DNA of 64,000 nucleotides from NCBI GenBank assembly GCA_964404825.1, contig CAYOLQ010000007.1, forward strand, positions 3,498 through 67,497, written 5' to 3'. This stretch comes from JACJXF01 sp964404825. GTDB lineage: Bacteria > Bacteroidota > Bacteroidia > Bacteroidales > GCA-2748055. Position 1 is the first letter of the stretch, and the number at the start of each line of letters is the position of its first letter. Of the stretch, positions 18,763-28,238 are shown in pieces. Below the pieces are notes generated by a model. It made no database searches. It was not told where the DNA came from and saw only the letters and a list, made by a program, of their open reading frames with translations. The translations under genes were made by a program, and so were the position numbers.

Positions 18763-20208
18763 ATGAGAACAATATGTTTATACTTTCAGATTCACCAGCC
18801 TTTCCGGTTCAGGAAATATCGTTTTTTTGATATTGGCAGCGAGCATTATTATTACGACGATTACATGAACGAAAGCATCATGAGAAAAGTCGCTGATAAG
18901 TGTTATTTGCCTGCAAATAAAATTATGCTGGATCTGATCAAAAAGCATGAGGGTAAGTTTAAAATTGCTTTTTCTATTTCAGGAACTGCTATTGACCAGT
19001 TTGAACTTTATGCACCTGAGGTTATTGATAGTTTTAAAAAATTGGCTAATACCGGATGTGTCGAATTCCTGTCTGAAACCTATTCTCATAGTTTAGCCTC
19101 CCTTTCAAATCGCGAAGAATTCGAAAAGCAGGTAGTTAAACATAAATTAAAAATAAAGGAGCTTTTTAAAACAGAACCTGTTGTTTTCAGAAATACTGAA
19201 TTAATCTATTCCGATCAAATTGGAGCAATGGTTGCCGATATGGGTTACAAAGCCATGATTACTGAAGGCGCCAAGCATGTTCTGGGATGGAAGAGCCCAA
19301 ATTTTCTGTATTATAATGCTATTAATCCTAAACTTAAGGTATTATTGAAAAACTTCAAGCTCAGCGATGATATTGCTTTTCGTTTCTCCAATAAATCATG
19401 GGCAGAATATCCCCTTACAGCTGAAAAATTTGTTTCATGGATTAAGGCCATAGATAAAAACGAGGAAACAGTGAATCTTTTTATGGATTACGAAACATTT
19501 GGAGAACATCAGTGGGCTGAGACAGGAATTTTTGAGTTTCTTAAAGCTCTTCCTTCCGCTGTATTTAAAAGTACCAAGTTTAAGTTCAGTACCCCTTCTG
19601 AGGTAGTTAATACCCTTCAACCCGTTGCACCCGTTCATGTACCCCATGCAATATCCTGGGCTGATGAGGAAAGAGATCTCACTGCCTGGCTGGGTAATGA
19701 ACTCCAATGGCAGGCATTTGGAAAGCTTTATGAACTGCAGGAAAAGGTGAAAATTGCCAATGACTCAAAACTGCAAAAAGACTTTGAGTATTTCCAGGTA
19801 AGTGATCATTTTTACTATATGAGCACAAAATTTTTCTCTGATGGTGAAGTCCACTCATACTTTAATCCTTATGATAGCCCATACGATGCTTTTATAAATT
19901 ATATGAATATTCTAAGTGATTTTGAAATACGATTAAACAGTCTTCAATCAGATGATAGCAATTTCGAAGTGAATCGGCTAAGTAAATTGCTGAAAGAAAA
20001 AGAAGAATTAATAATACAATACGCTAATCAGCTTAATACTGCAGGGAAAGTTAAGAAAACCTCACAGAAAATACCGGTGAGCGTTGGAACGACTAAAAAA
20101 GCTGTTAATAAGAAAAGTCAGGTAAAGGAACCCGGTACAAAAAAAAGTTCTCCGGTTCAAAAGCAGGATTTTAAGAAAACCACAAAACCAAGGGGTGGTA
20201 AAAAATAA
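18763..20208 (+). CDS. GH57-family alpha-glucan hydrolase/transferase
   Basis: 481 residues. The N-terminal (beta/alpha)7 domain begins 'LYFQIHQPFRFRKYRFFDI', the GH57 opening motif. The probable nucleophile is Glu146 in 'RNTELIYSD', and the probable acid/base is Asp242 in 'MDYETFGEH'. Family knowledge: GH57 includes alpha-amylases, amylopullulanases, 4-alpha-glucanotransferases and branching enzymes; this one is the short Bacteroides-type form usually called alpha-amylase. The last ~45 residues are a Lys/Pro/Thr-rich, probably disordered tail ending 'KPRGGKK', which is unusual and may bind polyanions or glycogen (inference). No signal peptide is seen, so it acts on cytoplasmic glycogen. The gaps to its neighbours are 25 and 23 bases. 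Confidence 0.9.
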   Translation: MRTICLYFQIHQPFRFRKYRFFDIGSEHYYYDDYMNESIMRKVADKCYLPANKIMLDLIKKHEGKFKIAFSISGTAIDQFELYAPEVIDSFKKLANTGCVEFLSETYSHSLASLSNREEFEKQVVKHKLKIKELFKTEPVVFRNTELIYSDQIGAMVADMGYKAMITEGAKHVLGWKSPNFLYYNAINPKLKVLLKNFKLSDDIAFRFSNKSWAEYPLTAEKFVSWIKAIDKNEETVNLFMDYETFGEHQWAETGIFEFLKALPSAVFKSTKFKFSTPSEVVNTLQPVAPVHVPHAISWADEERDLTAWLGNELQWQAFGKLYELQEKVKIANDSKLQKDFEYFQVSDHFYYMSTKFFSDGEVHSYFNPYDSPYDAFINYMNILSDFEIRLNSLQSDDSNFEVNRLSKLLKEKEELIIQYANQLNTAGKVKKTSQKIPVSVGTTKKAVNKKSQVKEPGTKKSSPVQKQDFKKTTKPRGGKK

Positions 20209-20231
20209 TTTTAATTCACATTAGTTATAAT

Positions 20232-23200
20232 ATGATTAAAGAAAGAATTAGTCCCAATTATTTATTCGAAGTCAGCTGGGAAGTTTGTAATAAAGTGGGT
20301 GGTATTCATACTGTTATTTCAACAAAAGCACTAACACTGCTTAAAGAATTTGGTGATAAGTATATTTTACTTGGTCCCGATGTCTGGCGCGATGAAGCCG
20401 AACATCCGGAGTTTAACGAAGACCCGAACCTTCTTGCCGGATGGAGGCAGCAAGCTGCGGTTGAAGGACTGCGTGTGAGGGTGGGTAGATGGAAAATTGC
20501 CGGACGACCTTTGGTAATTCTTGTGGATTTCACCACCTTTTTCGCAAGTAAAGATCAAATATATAGTAAGCTATGGGAAACGTATAAACTCGATTCAATC
20601 TCTGGTCAGTGGGATTATATTGAACCTACTTTATTTGGATATGCCACCGGACAGGTAATTGAAAGTTATTGTAAGTACCACCTCACCCCAAGTGATAAAA
20701 TAATCGCTCAGTTTCATGAATGGATGACCGGAGCAGGTCTGCTCTATTTACGTGATGTTCTTCCTCAGGCCGGTACAGTGTTTACAACTCACGCAACTGT
20801 CATTGGACGATCCATTGCCGGAAATCTTCTCCCTCTGTATAGCAAAATGAAGGAATATAACGGAGATGTGAAGGCAACAGAGTTTAACCTGGCTGCTAAA
20901 CAATCCATTGAAAAAATATCTGCACGTTATGCCGATGCTTTTACTACAGTAAGCGAACTTACAGCGCATGAATGTGAACAGTTTTTGCAAAAAGAGGTTG
21001 ATCTGGTAACCCCAAACGGCTTTGAAGATGGTTTTGTACCCGACCATGCAAGCTTTAATTCCAAGCGCAAAGCAGCCAGAAAGAAAATTCTTGAAGTTGC
21101 CGGAGCCTTGCTTGGTGAGACGTTTGGAGATGATACCTTTCTGGTGGCAAACAGCGGTAGATACGAGTTTAAAAATAAGGGAATCGACCTTTTTGTTGAC
21201 TCTCTTGGAAAGCTTAAACAAGGAAATTCATTAGATAAAACGCTCCTTGCATTTATACTTATTCCGGCAAATCATTACGGTCCGCGTAAAGACCTTCTTG
21301 AAAAACTCGAAGGTAAGGCTGTTGAAATTATTGGTGAAAATTATCTGACACATAATCTGCATTATGCAGAAAGCGATCCAAGCCTGAGCCGAATTAAAGC
21401 TGCCGGAATCAATAATCAGAAAGGCGATAGTGTCCGGGTCATATTCGTACCATCATACCTTAATGGTTTTGACGGGATCTTTAATAAGGAGTATTACGAA
21501 CTGCTCATAGGTTTTGATCTTACCGTTTTCCCTTCTTATTACGAGCCATGGGGGTATACCCCGCTTGAAAGTCTTGCATTCCATATCCCAACCATTACTA
21601 CAAGCCTTGCAGGTTTTGGACTCTGGGTAAGAGATAATTATAAAGATCCCGGTAACGGAATTTTTGTAATAAACCGGGATGATTATAATGACGCGGAAGT
21701 GGTAGATGGCATATGTGAAGCCATCCGCATTATGGATTCTCTTCCCCCAAAAGCGTTAAAAGAAGCCCGGGATAAGGCATTTGACATTTCACGTATAGCT
21801 TTGTGGACGAATCAGGTTGATTATTATTATAAAGCATTTGATGTTGCCCTGACCAAAGTGATGGAACGTGTCGACACATTTGTTGAACACGAAAGAGTTG
21901 AACAATTGCCTCAGATAGAGGTTAATCTGGGAGCCACTCCTGTTTGGAAAAGAGTTATTGTTCAGCAAAGTTTACCTGAAAATTTGCAAGCACTTGAAGA
22001 ATTAAGTAAAAATCTTTGGTGGTGCTGGAATCAGGATGCAATTGAACTTTTTAAATCTATTGATCCGTCATTATGGAAAGAAACTGCTGAAAATCCTGTT
22101 GAGCTTTTGGAAAGAATTCCGTTTAACAGGCTTGATAATCTTCATAAAGATAAAGAATTCTTATCACGCCTCCTGAGCGTACATAACCATTTTACTGCCT
22201 ATATGTCTGAGAAACCTAAAGAAGGTCCTACAGTAGGCTACTTTAGCATGGAGTTTGGTTTGCACGATTCACTTAAGATATATTCCGGAGGACTTGGCCT
22301 TCTTGCCGGTGATTACCTCAAAGAGGCAAGTGATTATAATTACAAAATAATAGGAATTGGATTTCTCTACCGGTATGGGTATTTTAAACAGCTTATGTCT
22401 GTTGCCGGCGAACAATTATCAGTAACAGAGAAGCAGGTTTTTTCAAAAACACCTGCGCAGCCAGTTTTTGAAGAAAACGGAGATTTCAAGAAAATCCGTA
22501 TAGTGTTACCCGGCCGCGACTTAATTGCACGTATCTGGCAGGTAAATGTTGGCAGGGTTAAGCTGTTTCTTCTTGATACGGATATCGATGAGAATCAGGA
22601 AAGTGATCGCTCCATTACTCATCAGTTATATGGAGGGGATAATGAAAATCGTCTCAAGCAGGAAATACTTCTTGGAATTGGTGGAATCAGGGCATTGAGG
22701 GCACTTGGGCTGGAACCGGATATTTATCATTGCAATGAAGGACATGCCGCCTTTATTGGACTTGAAAGATTACGTGAGTATATTCAACTCAAAAATCACA
22801 CTTACCCCGAAGCACTCGAGATTGTAAGGTCTTCCTCTTTGTTTACAACTCACACACCTGTACCTGCTGGACATGATTATTTTAGTGAGGATCTTATGCG
22901 TGCATATATTGCTCATTATCCTACGCGTCTCAAAATTACCTGGAACCAACTGATGAATCTGGGAAAAATGCATCCGAACTCGGGAAGCGAAAAGTTCTCA
23001 ATGAGTTGCCTTGCTGTTAATCTTTCTCAGGAAGTTAACGGAGTCTCCAGACTTCATGGAAAAGTAAGCAGGGATATGTTTGCCGATATGTGGAGCGGAT
23101 ACCTTACAGAGGAAATACCTATTGGTTACGTAACAAACGGAGTTCATATTCCCACCTGGATCTCAAAAAGATGGAAAGAGCTTTATCATCAGGAACTCGA

Positions 23201-24473
23201 TTCGGAGTTTTACAAAAAGCAGGACGACCGCTCGATGTGGGCAAAAATAAACAATGTCGATCAGGCTGTAATCTGGAATATCAAGAATCAGGAAAGGAAA
23301 GATCTCATTGATTTTATTAATGACGCAATTGTTTCAAACTCTCTTAAATCATACGAAGATCCCCGAACCATTGTAGAAATTCAGGAGAAGCTTAACCCCA
23401 ATGCACTGACAATAGGTTTTGCCAGAAGATTTGCTACCTACAAAAGGGCGCACCTGCTTTTCATGGATCTCAAAAGATTAGCTGAAATAGTGAATAATCC
23501 GTTTATGCCGGTTCAGATATTTTTTGCCGGTAAAGCGCATCCTCAGGACAAGATGGGGGCTGACCTGATAAAAATGATTGTTGAGATCTCCCGGAAACCC
23601 GAATTTATTGGAAAAATTCTTTTTCTGCCCGGATACGAAATTGCACTGGCAAAAAAACTTTTGCACGGCGTTGATATATGGATGAATACTCCTACACGAC
23701 CTCTTGAAGCTTCGGGCACCAGTGGAGAGAAGGCAGTTATGAACGGAGATCTCCATTTTAGTGTCCTTGACGGCTGGTGGGCAGAAGGATACAAAAAGGA
23801 TGCCGGCTGGGCTTTAGATGAAGAAAGAGCCTATGATAATCAGACATTTCAGGATCAGCTTGATGCCGAGACTATCTATAACCTTATTGAATCGGAAATT
23901 ACACCCGCATTCTACAAGCGCGATTCACGAGGAGTTCCAACGGCCTGGGTAAGCATGATACAGAAATCGATTACCGAAGTGTGTCCGGAATTTACTATGA
24001 ACCGTCAGTTGCAGGATTATATAAAGCAATATTATGAGCCCTTGTACAAAAGGACACTGAAAATGAGGGAGAAGGATTATGATTTGGCCTCCGTTATTGC
24101 TTGCTGGAAAAAGAAGATCCTCAATTCATGGAATGATATTGAAATTGTATCGATTAATTATCCTCAGATGGATAACCAGATAGTCTGCCTTGGTAATCAT
24201 TATTTTTCCAAAATTGTTCTGGATCTTAAATCATTAAGATCTGAAGAAATTGGGGTTGAACTTGTTGTTGCTGAATTGGAAACAAAAAGCAAAAAGCCCC
24301 AAATCCTCGAGAAGAAGGAGTTTATCTTTACCAGTAAGGAGGGATCGAAAGCTACTTATGAAATCGAATTCTCACCAACCAAACCCGGGATTTTCGATTT
24401 TGGAATCAGAATTTATCCGAAGAACAAACACCTTGCACACAGGCAGGAATTGCCACTTCTGCGCTGGATATAA
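20232..24473 (+). CDS. Fusion of GT3 glycogen synthase and GT35 alpha-glucan phosphorylase
   Basis: 1413 residues in one uninterrupted frame. Residues 1 to about 560 resemble eukaryotic-type (GT3) glycogen synthase: 'FEVSWEVCNKVGGIHTV' at the start and the acidic motif 'SYYEPWGYTPLESLA' near 434-448. A DUF3417 domain follows (about 580-690, 'LSKNLWWCWNQDA'), then a TIGR02094-type phosphorylase (about 665-1290) with 'YFSMEFGL', 'YSGGLGLLAGD' and the pyridoxal-phosphate Lys in 'GTSGEKAVMNG' (about 1167; Glu replaces the usual Met before Lys). About 120 beta-rich residues end the chain. Synthesis and phosphorolysis of glycogen are thus joined in one polypeptide. GT3 enzymes use UDP-glucose, which agrees with the absence of glgC here. 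Its terminator lies inside the end of the convergent branching-enzyme gene. Confidence 0.93.
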   Translation: MIKERISPNYLFEVSWEVCNKVGGIHTVISTKALTLLKEFGDKYILLGPDVWRDEAEHPEFNEDPNLLAGWRQQAAVEGLRVRVGRWKIAGRPLVILVDFTTFFASKDQIYSKLWETYKLDSISGQWDYIEPTLFGYATGQVIESYCKYHLTPSDKIIAQFHEWMTGAGLLYLRDVLPQAGTVFTTHATVIGRSIAGNLLPLYSKMKEYNGDVKATEFNLAAKQSIEKISARYADAFTTVSELTAHECEQFLQKEVDLVTPNGFEDGFVPDHASFNSKRKAARKKILEVAGALLGETFGDDTFLVANSGRYEFKNKGIDLFVDSLGKLKQGNSLDKTLLAFILIPANHYGPRKDLLEKLEGKAVEIIGENYLTHNLHYAESDPSLSRIKAAGINNQKGDSVRVIFVPSYLNGFDGIFNKEYYELLIGFDLTVFPSYYEPWGYTPLESLAFHIPTITTSLAGFGLWVRDNYKDPGNGIFVINRDDYNDAEVVDGICEAIRIMDSLPPKALKEARDKAFDISRIALWTNQVDYYYKAFDVALTKVMERVDTFVEHERVEQLPQIEVNLGATPVWKRVIVQQSLPENLQALEELSKNLWWCWNQDAIELFKSIDPSLWKETAENPVELLERIPFNRLDNLHKDKEFLSRLLSVHNHFTAYMSEKPKEGPTVGYFSMEFGLHDSLKIYSGGLGLLAGDYLKEASDYNYKIIGIGFLYRYGYFKQLMSVAGEQLSVTEKQVFSKTPAQPVFEENGDFKKIRIVLPGRDLIARIWQVNVGRVKLFLLDTDIDENQESDRSITHQLYGGDNENRLKQEILLGIGGIRALRALGLEPDIYHCNEGHAAFIGLERLREYIQLKNHTYPEALEIVRSSSLFTTHTPVPAGHDYFSEDLMRAYIAHYPTRLKITWNQLMNLGKMHPNSGSEKFSMSCLAVNLSQEVNGVSRLHGKVSRDMFADMWSGYLTEEIPIGYVTNGVHIPTWISKRWKELYHQELDSEFYKKQDDRSMWAKINNVDQAVIWNIKNQERKDLIDFINDAIVSNSLKSYEDPRTIVEIQEKLNPNALTIGFARRFATYKRAHLLFMDLKRLAEIVNNPFMPVQIFFAGKAHPQDKMGADLIKMIVEISRKPEFIGKILFLPGYEIALAKKLLHGVDIWMNTPTRPLEASGTSGEKAVMNGDLHFSVLDGWWAEGYKKDAGWALDEERAYDNQTFQDQLDAETIYNLIESEITPAFYKRDSRGVPTAWVSMIQKSITEVCPEFTMNRQLQDYIKQYYEPLYKRTLKMREKDYDLASVIACWKKKILNSWNDIEIVSINYPQMDNQIVCLGNHYFSKIVLDLKSLRSEEIGVELVVAELETKSKKPQILEKKEFIFTSKEGSKATYEIEFSPTKPGIFDFGIRIYPKNKHLAHRQELPLLRWI

Positions 24474-24476
24474 ATA

Positions 24477-26495
24477 TCAGGGAGTGTCGTACACTCCCTT
24501 AATTTTTTCCTTCTTCAATACAAGAGCCGTACGTGAAGGAAGGTATAATCTGAGGTGATTTCCCGGTAAACCTACCTTGCCGGAGAGAGTACGATAGCTT
24601 ATAGTATGATCAATACGACCCTGACCACCAAAAATTATATCATCAGTATCCAATACTATCTTGTATTTTGAGGGAGAAGCATTTAAACCGTAATCAGGGT
24701 ATGAATGTACCGGACTGAAATTAAAGGCAAAATACATATCATCCCTCTCAAATCCCAATACCTGACCATTTTGGTTATCATGAAATAGTCTGGGAGATTC
24801 TCCCCTGAAAATGTGACTTTTACGAAATAGTCTGATCATTTGCCTGTCGAATTCATCAAGAAAGCCAAAGCGCAGAAGTTTATTGCTTGCCAGACTCCAC
24901 TGCCGGCGGGCATATTGGTAGGACCAGTTATTTCCTAACCGTGGGAAATCAATCCATTCAGGATGTCCGAATTCATTCCCCATAAAATTGAGATAGCCGT
25001 TTCCTGAAGTTGCAAGAGTAAGTAAGCGTATCATTTTATGGAGGGCAATTCCGCGGTCGACTTCCAGATTTCGGGAAAGTTTATCCATACTGAAATACAT
25101 CTCTTTACCAATAAGTCTGAAGATTATTGTCTGATCGCCTACCAGCGCCTGATCATGTGATTCAGCATATCCTATAGTTTTTTCTTCAACCCTTTTATTT
25201 GTGAGTTCGTAATACATTTCACTTACATTCCATTTTTCATCTGCCTTCTCTTTGATTATCCTAATCCAGTAATCTGGTGTACCCATAGCCATCCGGTAAT
25301 CAAAGCCCAGACCACCATCAGTTAATTTTGCAGCAAGACCAGGGTATCCCGACATTTCCTCAGCAATTGAAAGAGCTTCAGGATCATTCTCATGTATAAG
25401 TGCATTTGCAAGACCAAGGTAACAGATGGCATCCTCATCCTGATTATTGTCGAAATACATACTATAGTTCGTAAAATCACGGCTCAGCCCATGATCGTAA
25501 TAAAGCATAGAAGTGACTCCGTCGAATCGAAAACCATCGAATCGGTACTCTTTTTGCCAGAATTGAATGTTGGATAAGAGAAAATGAAGCACCTCATGTT
25601 TTCCATAGTTGTAACAAAGCGAATCCCATGCAACATGTTCCCTCTTTGCTCCGGTATGAAAAAATTGCCAGGGAGAACCATCATAGAGTCCAATGCCTTC
25701 ATTCTCGTTTCTGACAGCGTGAGAGTGCACAAGGTCCATGATTACTCTTAATCCGGCGCCATGAGCTTCGTCAATCAGTGCCTTAAGTTCTTCAGGCTCT
25801 CCGAAACGGGAGGATGCAGCGAACAAACTGGATACATGGTAACCGAAGGAACCATAATATGGGTGTTCCTGCACGGCCATCAATTGCAAAGTATTATAGC
25901 CGGCTTCTATTACCCGCGGAAGCACTTTTTCCCTGAATTCTTTGTATTGTCCTACCTTGAAATCTTCGGTAGCCATTCCCACATGGGCTTCATAAATAAA
26001 AGGAGGATCATTTTTTAATGGGGCTGAAAATTTCCATTTGAATTCTGTTTCAGGAAACCACACCTGGGCGGAAAAAAGTTTAGTCTCATCGTCCTGCACA
26101 GTGCGCATGGCGTAGGCTGGTATTCGTTCACCATGCCCGCCTGACCAATGCATAGAGAGTTTGTATAAATCCTTATGATGAATTTGTTCCGGTTTAAGCA
26201 GTAGTTCCCAGTTGCCGTTTTCGAGTCGGGAGAAACGGAATGCATCCGATTCTTTCCATTTGTTGAAATCACCGATAAGATAAATTTCAGTTGCATTTGG
26301 TGCCCATTCTCTGAAAACCCAATCGCCGGAAATACGGTGGAGTCCGAAATACAAATGTCCAGTGGCAAATGAAGAAAGCCTTGCCTCTCCGGCAAGTTCT
26401 TCTTTCTTTTGCTGTACTCTTTTCATCCTCTCCTGAATGACTTGAGTATACTGTCCAAGCCAGGAGTCTGATTTTACAATACCGGGTACCTTCAT
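24477..26495 (-). CDS. glgB: 1,4-alpha-glucan branching enzyme (GH13, eukaryotic-like)
   Basis: 672 residues. A CBM48 domain (about 60-150, 'FREWAPNATEIYLIGDFNKW') precedes the GH13 barrel. Catalytic residues are in 'GFRFDGVTSMLYYDHG' (Asp near 323), 'AEEMSG' (Glu near 378) and 'ESHDQALVGD' (Asp near 448), and the C-terminal beta domain follows. Sequence style ('YHVSSLFAASSRFG') is closest to the eukaryotic/Bacteroidota subgroup rather than E. coli GlgB. It introduces alpha-1,6 branches into glycogen. It converges on the synthase-phosphorylase gene with only three bases between the stops. The start at 26495 is an ATG before 'KVPGIVKSDSWL', a normal N-terminus for this subgroup. Confidence 0.95.
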   Translation of the reverse strand: MKVPGIVKSDSWLGQYTQVIQERMKRVQQKKEELAGEARLSSFATGHLYFGLHRISGDWVFREWAPNATEIYLIGDFNKWKESDAFRFSRLENGNWELLLKPEQIHHKDLYKLSMHWSGGHGERIPAYAMRTVQDDETKLFSAQVWFPETEFKWKFSAPLKNDPPFIYEAHVGMATEDFKVGQYKEFREKVLPRVIEAGYNTLQLMAVQEHPYYGSFGYHVSSLFAASSRFGEPEELKALIDEAHGAGLRVIMDLVHSHAVRNENEGIGLYDGSPWQFFHTGAKREHVAWDSLCYNYGKHEVLHFLLSNIQFWQKEYRFDGFRFDGVTSMLYYDHGLSRDFTNYSMYFDNNQDEDAICYLGLANALIHENDPEALSIAEEMSGYPGLAAKLTDGGLGFDYRMAMGTPDYWIRIIKEKADEKWNVSEMYYELTNKRVEEKTIGYAESHDQALVGDQTIIFRLIGKEMYFSMDKLSRNLEVDRGIALHKMIRLLTLATSGNGYLNFMGNEFGHPEWIDFPRLGNNWSYQYARRQWSLASNKLLRFGFLDEFDRQMIRLFRKSHIFRGESPRLFHDNQNGQVLGFERDDMYFAFNFSPVHSYPDYGLNASPSKYKIVLDTDDIIFGGQGRIDHTISYRTLSGKVGLPGNHLRLYLPSRTALVLKKEKIKGVYDTP
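24479..24510 (+). terminator. Terminator of the glycogen operon, inside the 3' end of glgB
   Basis: AGGGAGTGT (24479-24487), loop CGT, ACACTCCCT (24491-24499), then TAATTTTTT. The 9-bp perfect stem and T-run form a forward-strand terminator, while the same bases encode the last residues of GlgB (KGVYDTP) on the other strand. Confidence 0.8.
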
Positions 26496-26540
26496 GAGAG
26501 CTGATTTTCAGGAAGGTAAGTTAGTGAATTTTGGGATTGA

Positions 26541-27050
26541 TTATTCTAAATTCAGATTAAATGAATTGATAAACCGATCAACCACCACCTCGGAGGGATA
26601 TTCATTGGATTGTAAAATTCCTATCTGGTACAATCGGTTTCCAACAATGAAGTCTTTCAAAACACAAAAAGTTTGTTCATTTCCAGCCTGAAAATAAATA
26701 CCCTCATAAATGTCCTTGCTTATTGCCCATTCAGTTGCTACTACAAGCTCAAGACTTGTAAGAAATCCGTTTTTAGCGGATTCCAGAAGTCCCGACTGTT
26801 GCATGTGTTCTGCAGGGTATTCGGTATAAGCAATCATCCAGGCAGTATAGGCATCTTCATAGATATAGGAAATCATCTGAACTATTCCTAAACCATCAGT
26901 TTCGATATCCTGAACCTGCCTGACGGGCTCATAAGGAAAGACAATGGAAAAAAGATCCTCTTTAACGAGATGTTGCGCACAGGCTATGGCTGAAAGGAAT
27001 AATATTCCTGAAATAAGTAAAACAGTTTTTTTCATTGGAGTGAGTTTCAT
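26541..27050 (-). CDS. Small secreted protein of unknown function
   Basis: 169 residues from the ATG at 27050; an internal ATG at 27035 (MKKTVLLISGILF) gives a cleaner signal peptide and is equally possible. Cleavage is expected after 'AIACA'. The mature part (about 145 residues) has an alternating strand/helix pattern: 'FSIVFPYEPVRQVQDIE', 'AWMIAYTEYP', 'VGNRLYQIGIL' and a C-terminal 'VDRFINSFNLNLE'. This architecture resembles small periplasmic proteins of the PsbP/DUF1795 type, a weak resemblance by eye only. It lies upstream of glgB on the same strand (45 bases), so the two could be cotranscribed, but no functional link to glycogen is evident. Confidence 0.8.
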   Translation of the reverse strand: MKLTPMKKTVLLISGILFLSAIACAQHLVKEDLFSIVFPYEPVRQVQDIETDGLGIVQMISYIYEDAYTAWMIAYTEYPAEHMQQSGLLESAKNGFLTSLELVVATEWAISKDIYEGIYFQAGNEQTFCVLKDFIVGNRLYQIGILQSNEYPSEVVVDRFINSFNLNLE

Positions 27051-27160
27051 TTAGGATTCATAAATGTATATCACTTTTTTTAGATGGAAGTAATTGTTTA
27101 TGATTTTTTCACTGAAACTGCCCTTAACCATTTATTTTGCTATTTTTACTTTTTTGAAAA

Positions 27161-28111
27161 ATGAAAATCTGGAACGAAATAGATGATTTTAGTGTCAGTA
27201 ATCCTGTTGTTACCATTGGAATATTTGATGGAGTGCATCAGGGTCATCGGTTTCTGCTGGACCAGCTGAAGCAAACTGCAAATAAAATTTCAGGTGAAAC
27301 TGTAGTAGTTAGCTTATGGCCTCATCCGCGGCTGGTACTAAATAAAGATCCCGAAAACCTCAGATACCTTTCCAGTCTTGAAGAGAAATCTTATCTGATG
27401 AATCAAGCTGGTATTGACCATTTTGTTGTTCTTCCCTTTACTGAAGAATTTGCTGAAATCGAATCGTGTCCTTTTGTAAAGGAATATCTGGTAAACAAAA
27501 TTGGGATTAAGAAACTTATTGTCGGGTTTAATCATAAGTTTGGAAAGAACCGGGAGGGGGACTTTGAAAACCTTAAACTTTGTGCTTCGCTCTATAATTT
27601 TGAGATTGAAAGGATGGAGTCTAAAAGTATTGAAGGGGTTAAGCTGAGTTCCTCGTTGATCCGCGAACTTCTTAACTCAGGAAACCTTCAACTGGCTAAC
27701 GATTATCTTGGTTATGATTATTTTCTAAGGGGAAGAGTTGTTGGAGGAAACCGGATAGGGCGAAAAATTGGATTCCCAACTGCTAATATTGTTCCCGATG
27801 ATCCCCACAAATTAATTCCCCGGGACGGGGTTTATGCTGTTCATCTTGATCTCAACGGATACCTTTATCCCGGGATGCTCAATATCGGGTTTCGTCCAAC
27901 TATTGAAAGCGGAATGCCTATTAAAACTGTTGAGGTAAATCTCTTCGATTTTAAAGATGACATCTATGGACAAGAAGTATACCTTCATTTCAGAAATCGA
28001 ATCCGCGATGAAAAAAAGTTTTCAGGAATTGAACAACTCAGGGAACAATTGGTTTTAGACAGGGAGATGGCAAAGGAATTACTTGGTGACAAGCGGTTCG
28101 GCATACAATAG
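27161..28111 (+). CDS. ribF: Bifunctional riboflavin kinase/FAD synthetase
   Basis: 316 residues, the family norm. The N-terminal FAD synthetase domain (about 1-180) has the nucleotidyltransferase motif 'GIFDGVHQGH' and the C-terminal flavokinase domain (about 185-310) has 'VVGGNRIGRKIGFPTAN' and 'GVYAV'. It converts riboflavin to FMN and then FAD in the cytoplasm. The AT-rich upstream region contains a near-consensus promoter (TTATTTTG around 27132) that does not fit exactly. The following gene starts 127 bases downstream from its own promoter. Confidence 0.96.
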   Translation: MKIWNEIDDFSVSNPVVTIGIFDGVHQGHRFLLDQLKQTANKISGETVVVSLWPHPRLVLNKDPENLRYLSSLEEKSYLMNQAGIDHFVVLPFTEEFAEIESCPFVKEYLVNKIGIKKLIVGFNHKFGKNREGDFENLKLCASLYNFEIERMESKSIEGVKLSSSLIRELLNSGNLQLANDYLGYDYFLRGRVVGGNRIGRKIGFPTANIVPDDPHKLIPRDGVYAVHLDLNGYLYPGMLNIGFRPTIESGMPIKTVEVNLFDFKDDIYGQEVYLHFRNRIRDEKKFSGIEQLREQLVLDREMAKELLGDKRFGIQ

Positions 28112-28217
28112 ACAGAAGGTCGAAGAAGGTGCAAAAACATTGGTTTCTTCCACATTTTTTCGTTCTGTACAACTCCTGACCATAATCACCCGACTCCCAT
28201 CTTACCAAAAAAATATT

Positions 28218-28225
28218 TACCTTTG
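28218..28225 (+). promoter_or_regulatory. -7 element for the S-adenosylhomocysteinase gene
   Basis: TACCTTTG exactly matches TAnnTTTG and lies only 13 bases before the ATG at 28239, so the predicted leader is about ten bases or fewer. The -33 element is not clear. Confidence 0.5.
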
Positions 28226-28238
28226 CAAAAAAAATAAA

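Noticed and set aside
20748..21221. A 157-codon reverse frame within the synthase-phosphorylase gene
   Set aside because: Antisense to the GT3 domain, Lys/Cys/Phe-rich, with no family resemblance.
28083..28238. A 52-codon N-terminal extension of S-adenosylhomocysteinase
   Set aside because: It overlaps the end of ribF and the promoter, and the ATG at 28239 begins the normal family N-terminus.
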